This document shows, piece after piece, positions 6,571 through 7,483 of a DNA stretch of 7,483 nt. The notes under the pieces are model-generated. The model did not search any database, had not been told where the DNA came from, and saw only the letters and a list, made by a program, of their open reading frames with translations. This DNA comes from an uncultured Lysobacterales bacterium (lineage in GTDB: Bacteria; Pseudomonadota; Gammaproteobacteria; Xanthomonadales; SZUA-36): positions 1 through 7,483 of the forward strand of contig CALJWY010000218.1 of the NCBI GenBank assembly GCA_937974465.1, read 5' to 3'. The translations under genes were made by a program, and so were the position numbers. Each line of letters begins with the position of its first letter. Positions within the stretch are counted from its first letter, which is position 1.

Positions 6571-7203
6571 GAAACTGCACAAATCCAGAAGATCATTGCC
6601 GATCAATTTGCCGACCCCGGCACGGCCAGGGACTTACAGAAGTTAATCAGGACGGTTGCAACCCGGGAACATGCCCAACCGAGCCAGTTAGACCTTGCCC
6701 ACGGTTCAAGTTTTATCTGCAATTACCTTGAGCAGGTTCCGTACCTTCTCGTCGTTGCCTGGACATCGGCCCGGAACGTCGGCCTGGAATCCGAGGTACA
6801 CTCTATCCTCGAAATGGTCCAATCCTATTGGATGGAAGACGATGATGTCATACCGGACAGCCTGGGAATCATTGGTTTGCTTGATGATGCATATTGCTCA
6901 TTGCTATCCATGCAAACCATTTCGGACCTGTACCGCATGCAGTCCGGCAAATACCTGTTTCCGGACAACCTGACACCCGCCAATATAATTATGCGTAAAA
7001 TTATCGGCGAACCATTTGCAACTGACCTTGACAATATCGTGCGCAGCGCGATCGATGACGCCTGTATAAGCGAATCAGTTAAGTCGCTTGCGAGCCCCGA
7101 AAAACAGCGCCTTATAGACAGCCAGGCGACCATCTGGAATCACGGCCCCGTCAGTGAATTTCCAGTATCCCAACTCAGTGGACTGGGATTGACTGCCGAT
7201 TAG
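6568..7203 (+). CDS. Hypothetical protein with a YkvA/DUF1232-like motif
   Basis: The product is a 211-aa acidic protein with no signal peptide. Around residues 91-108 the stretch DDDVIPDSLGIIGLLDDA closely resembles the core of the YkvA/DUF1232 family, usually written DLIPDxIPxxGxLDD. Family function is not established; many members are small, membrane-associated proteins. Here the motif is embedded in a larger chain: a helical N-terminal region (1-88), the motif, and a C-terminal region (about 120-211) I do not recognise. The segment YLLVVAWTSA (59-68) is moderately hydrophobic but short for a membrane helix. The start is ATG 6568, since an in-frame TAA lies at 6547-6549 and the next Met is residue 83. 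No Shine-Dalgarno sequence precedes it. It is divergent from the ZIP-like gene and convergent with pepQ. The gene call is solid; the family assignment is probable; the function is unknown. Confidence 0.62.
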   Translation: METAQIQKIIADQFADPGTARDLQKLIRTVATREHAQPSQLDLAHGSSFICNYLEQVPYLLVVAWTSARNVGLESEVHSILEMVQSYWMEDDDVIPDSLGIIGLLDDAYCSLLSMQTISDLYRMQSGKYLFPDNLTPANIIMRKIIGEPFATDLDNIVRSAIDDACISESVKSLASPEKQRLIDSQATIWNHGPVSEFPVSQLSGLGLTAD

Positions 7204-7264
7204 TGCAGCGTAATCGCTACTTCGAAGTGCAAGCTTAACTGATCATTTTAATTTGCACAGAACC
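7204..7264. other. Convergent intergenic gap with small inverted repeats but no clear terminator
   Basis: This 61-bp gap separates the 3' ends of the YkvA-like gene and pepQ. It holds AGCG-TAAT-CGCT (7207-7218), the palindrome ACTTCGAAGT (7219-7228), and a spaced pair GTGCAA (7227-7232) / TTGCAC (7253-7258). One or more of these could fold at the transcript ends and act in both directions. None has the strong GC stem plus T-run of a standard intrinsic terminator, so termination may be Rho-dependent. Confidence 0.3.
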
Positions 7265-7483
7265 CTACAAACTTGCAAACGCGTCCCTGGTCAAATTTAA
7301 AGGTTCATCATTGGTAACCACGATATTATCTTCAATTCGAATACCGCCATACGGTGCAAGTTCTTTAACCTTATCCCAGTTAATGGCCGAAACATCGCCA
7401 TTCTCACGCCAACCACGCAACAGAGGCTCAATAAAATACAAACCCGGCTCGATAGTCAGTACGTTACCAGCTTCGAGTTTGCG
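7265..7483 (-). CDS. pepQ: Xaa-Pro dipeptidase (prolidase), C-terminal fragment
   Basis: Only the last 72 codons are in the window; the 5' part runs off the right edge, and the stop is TAG at 7267-7265. PepQ is a cytoplasmic M24-family metallopeptidase that cleaves dipeptides with C-terminal proline, using two divalent metals. The fragment reads VLTIEPGLYFIEPLL (residues 8-22), then INWDKVKEL, then YGGIRIEDNIVV (45-56), then LTRD before the end. These match the E. coli-type PepQ end in order and spacing. The two Glu residues in TIEPG and RIEDN are the last two metal ligands of the M24 pita-bread fold, and both are present. The insert between the two motifs is typical of PepQ and separates it from PepP and methionine aminopeptidase. 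The gene is convergent with the YkvA-like gene. Nothing in the fragment suggests it is broken. Confidence 0.93.
   Translation of the reverse strand, partial: RKLEAGNVLTIEPGLYFIEPLLRGWRENGDVSAINWDKVKELAPYGGIRIEDNIVVTNDEPLNLTRDAFASL

Noticed and set aside
6825..7133. A 102-codon minus-strand frame opposite the YkvA-like gene
   Set aside because: The plus-strand frame has the coherent YkvA-like motif and a good gene length. The minus frame has no recognisable features.

Overview
The window looks like chromosomal DNA of a Gram-negative proteobacterium, most likely a gammaproteobacterium. The evidence is a complete outer-membrane translocation and assembly module (tamA, tamB) and a PepQ-type Xaa-Pro dipeptidase end that reads like the gammaproteobacterial enzyme. 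Base composition is moderate, near 50% GC by eye, and no mobile elements, phage genes, RNA genes or CRISPR arrays are visible.

Layout. Bases 1-80 hold no gene I can identify, only a small hairpin. Bases 81-5704 are tamB and tamA, both on the minus strand, with tamA upstream and a 4-bp ATGA stop/start overlap. Further upstream on the same strand, 81 bp before the tamA start, is a small polytopic membrane protein resembling a divergent ZIP-family metal transporter (5786-6400). It has a non-ATG start and an altered metal site. A 167-bp divergent intergenic region follows; it carries two inverted repeats and a TATAAT box that abuts the next start codon. On the plus strand, 6568-7203 encodes a 211-residue protein with a YkvA/DUF1232-like motif. 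A 61-bp convergent gap separates it from the 3' end of pepQ (minus strand, running off the right edge).

How the genes work together. TamA (outer-membrane Omp85 barrel with three POTRA domains) and TamB (inner-membrane-anchored AsmA-like bridge) form the envelope-spanning TAM complex. It acts in outer-membrane protein assembly and in anterograde phospholipid transport. The ZIP-like gene may be co-transcribed with tamAB, but an extended -10 element in the short gap suggests tamA can also have its own promoter. The YkvA-like protein and PepQ have no obvious functional link to TAM.

The window is mostly conserved housekeeping DNA, and I do not see a convincing new multi-gene system. The points most worth checking are the altered metal site of the ZIP-like protein and the regulatory architecture of the divergent region at 6401-6570.
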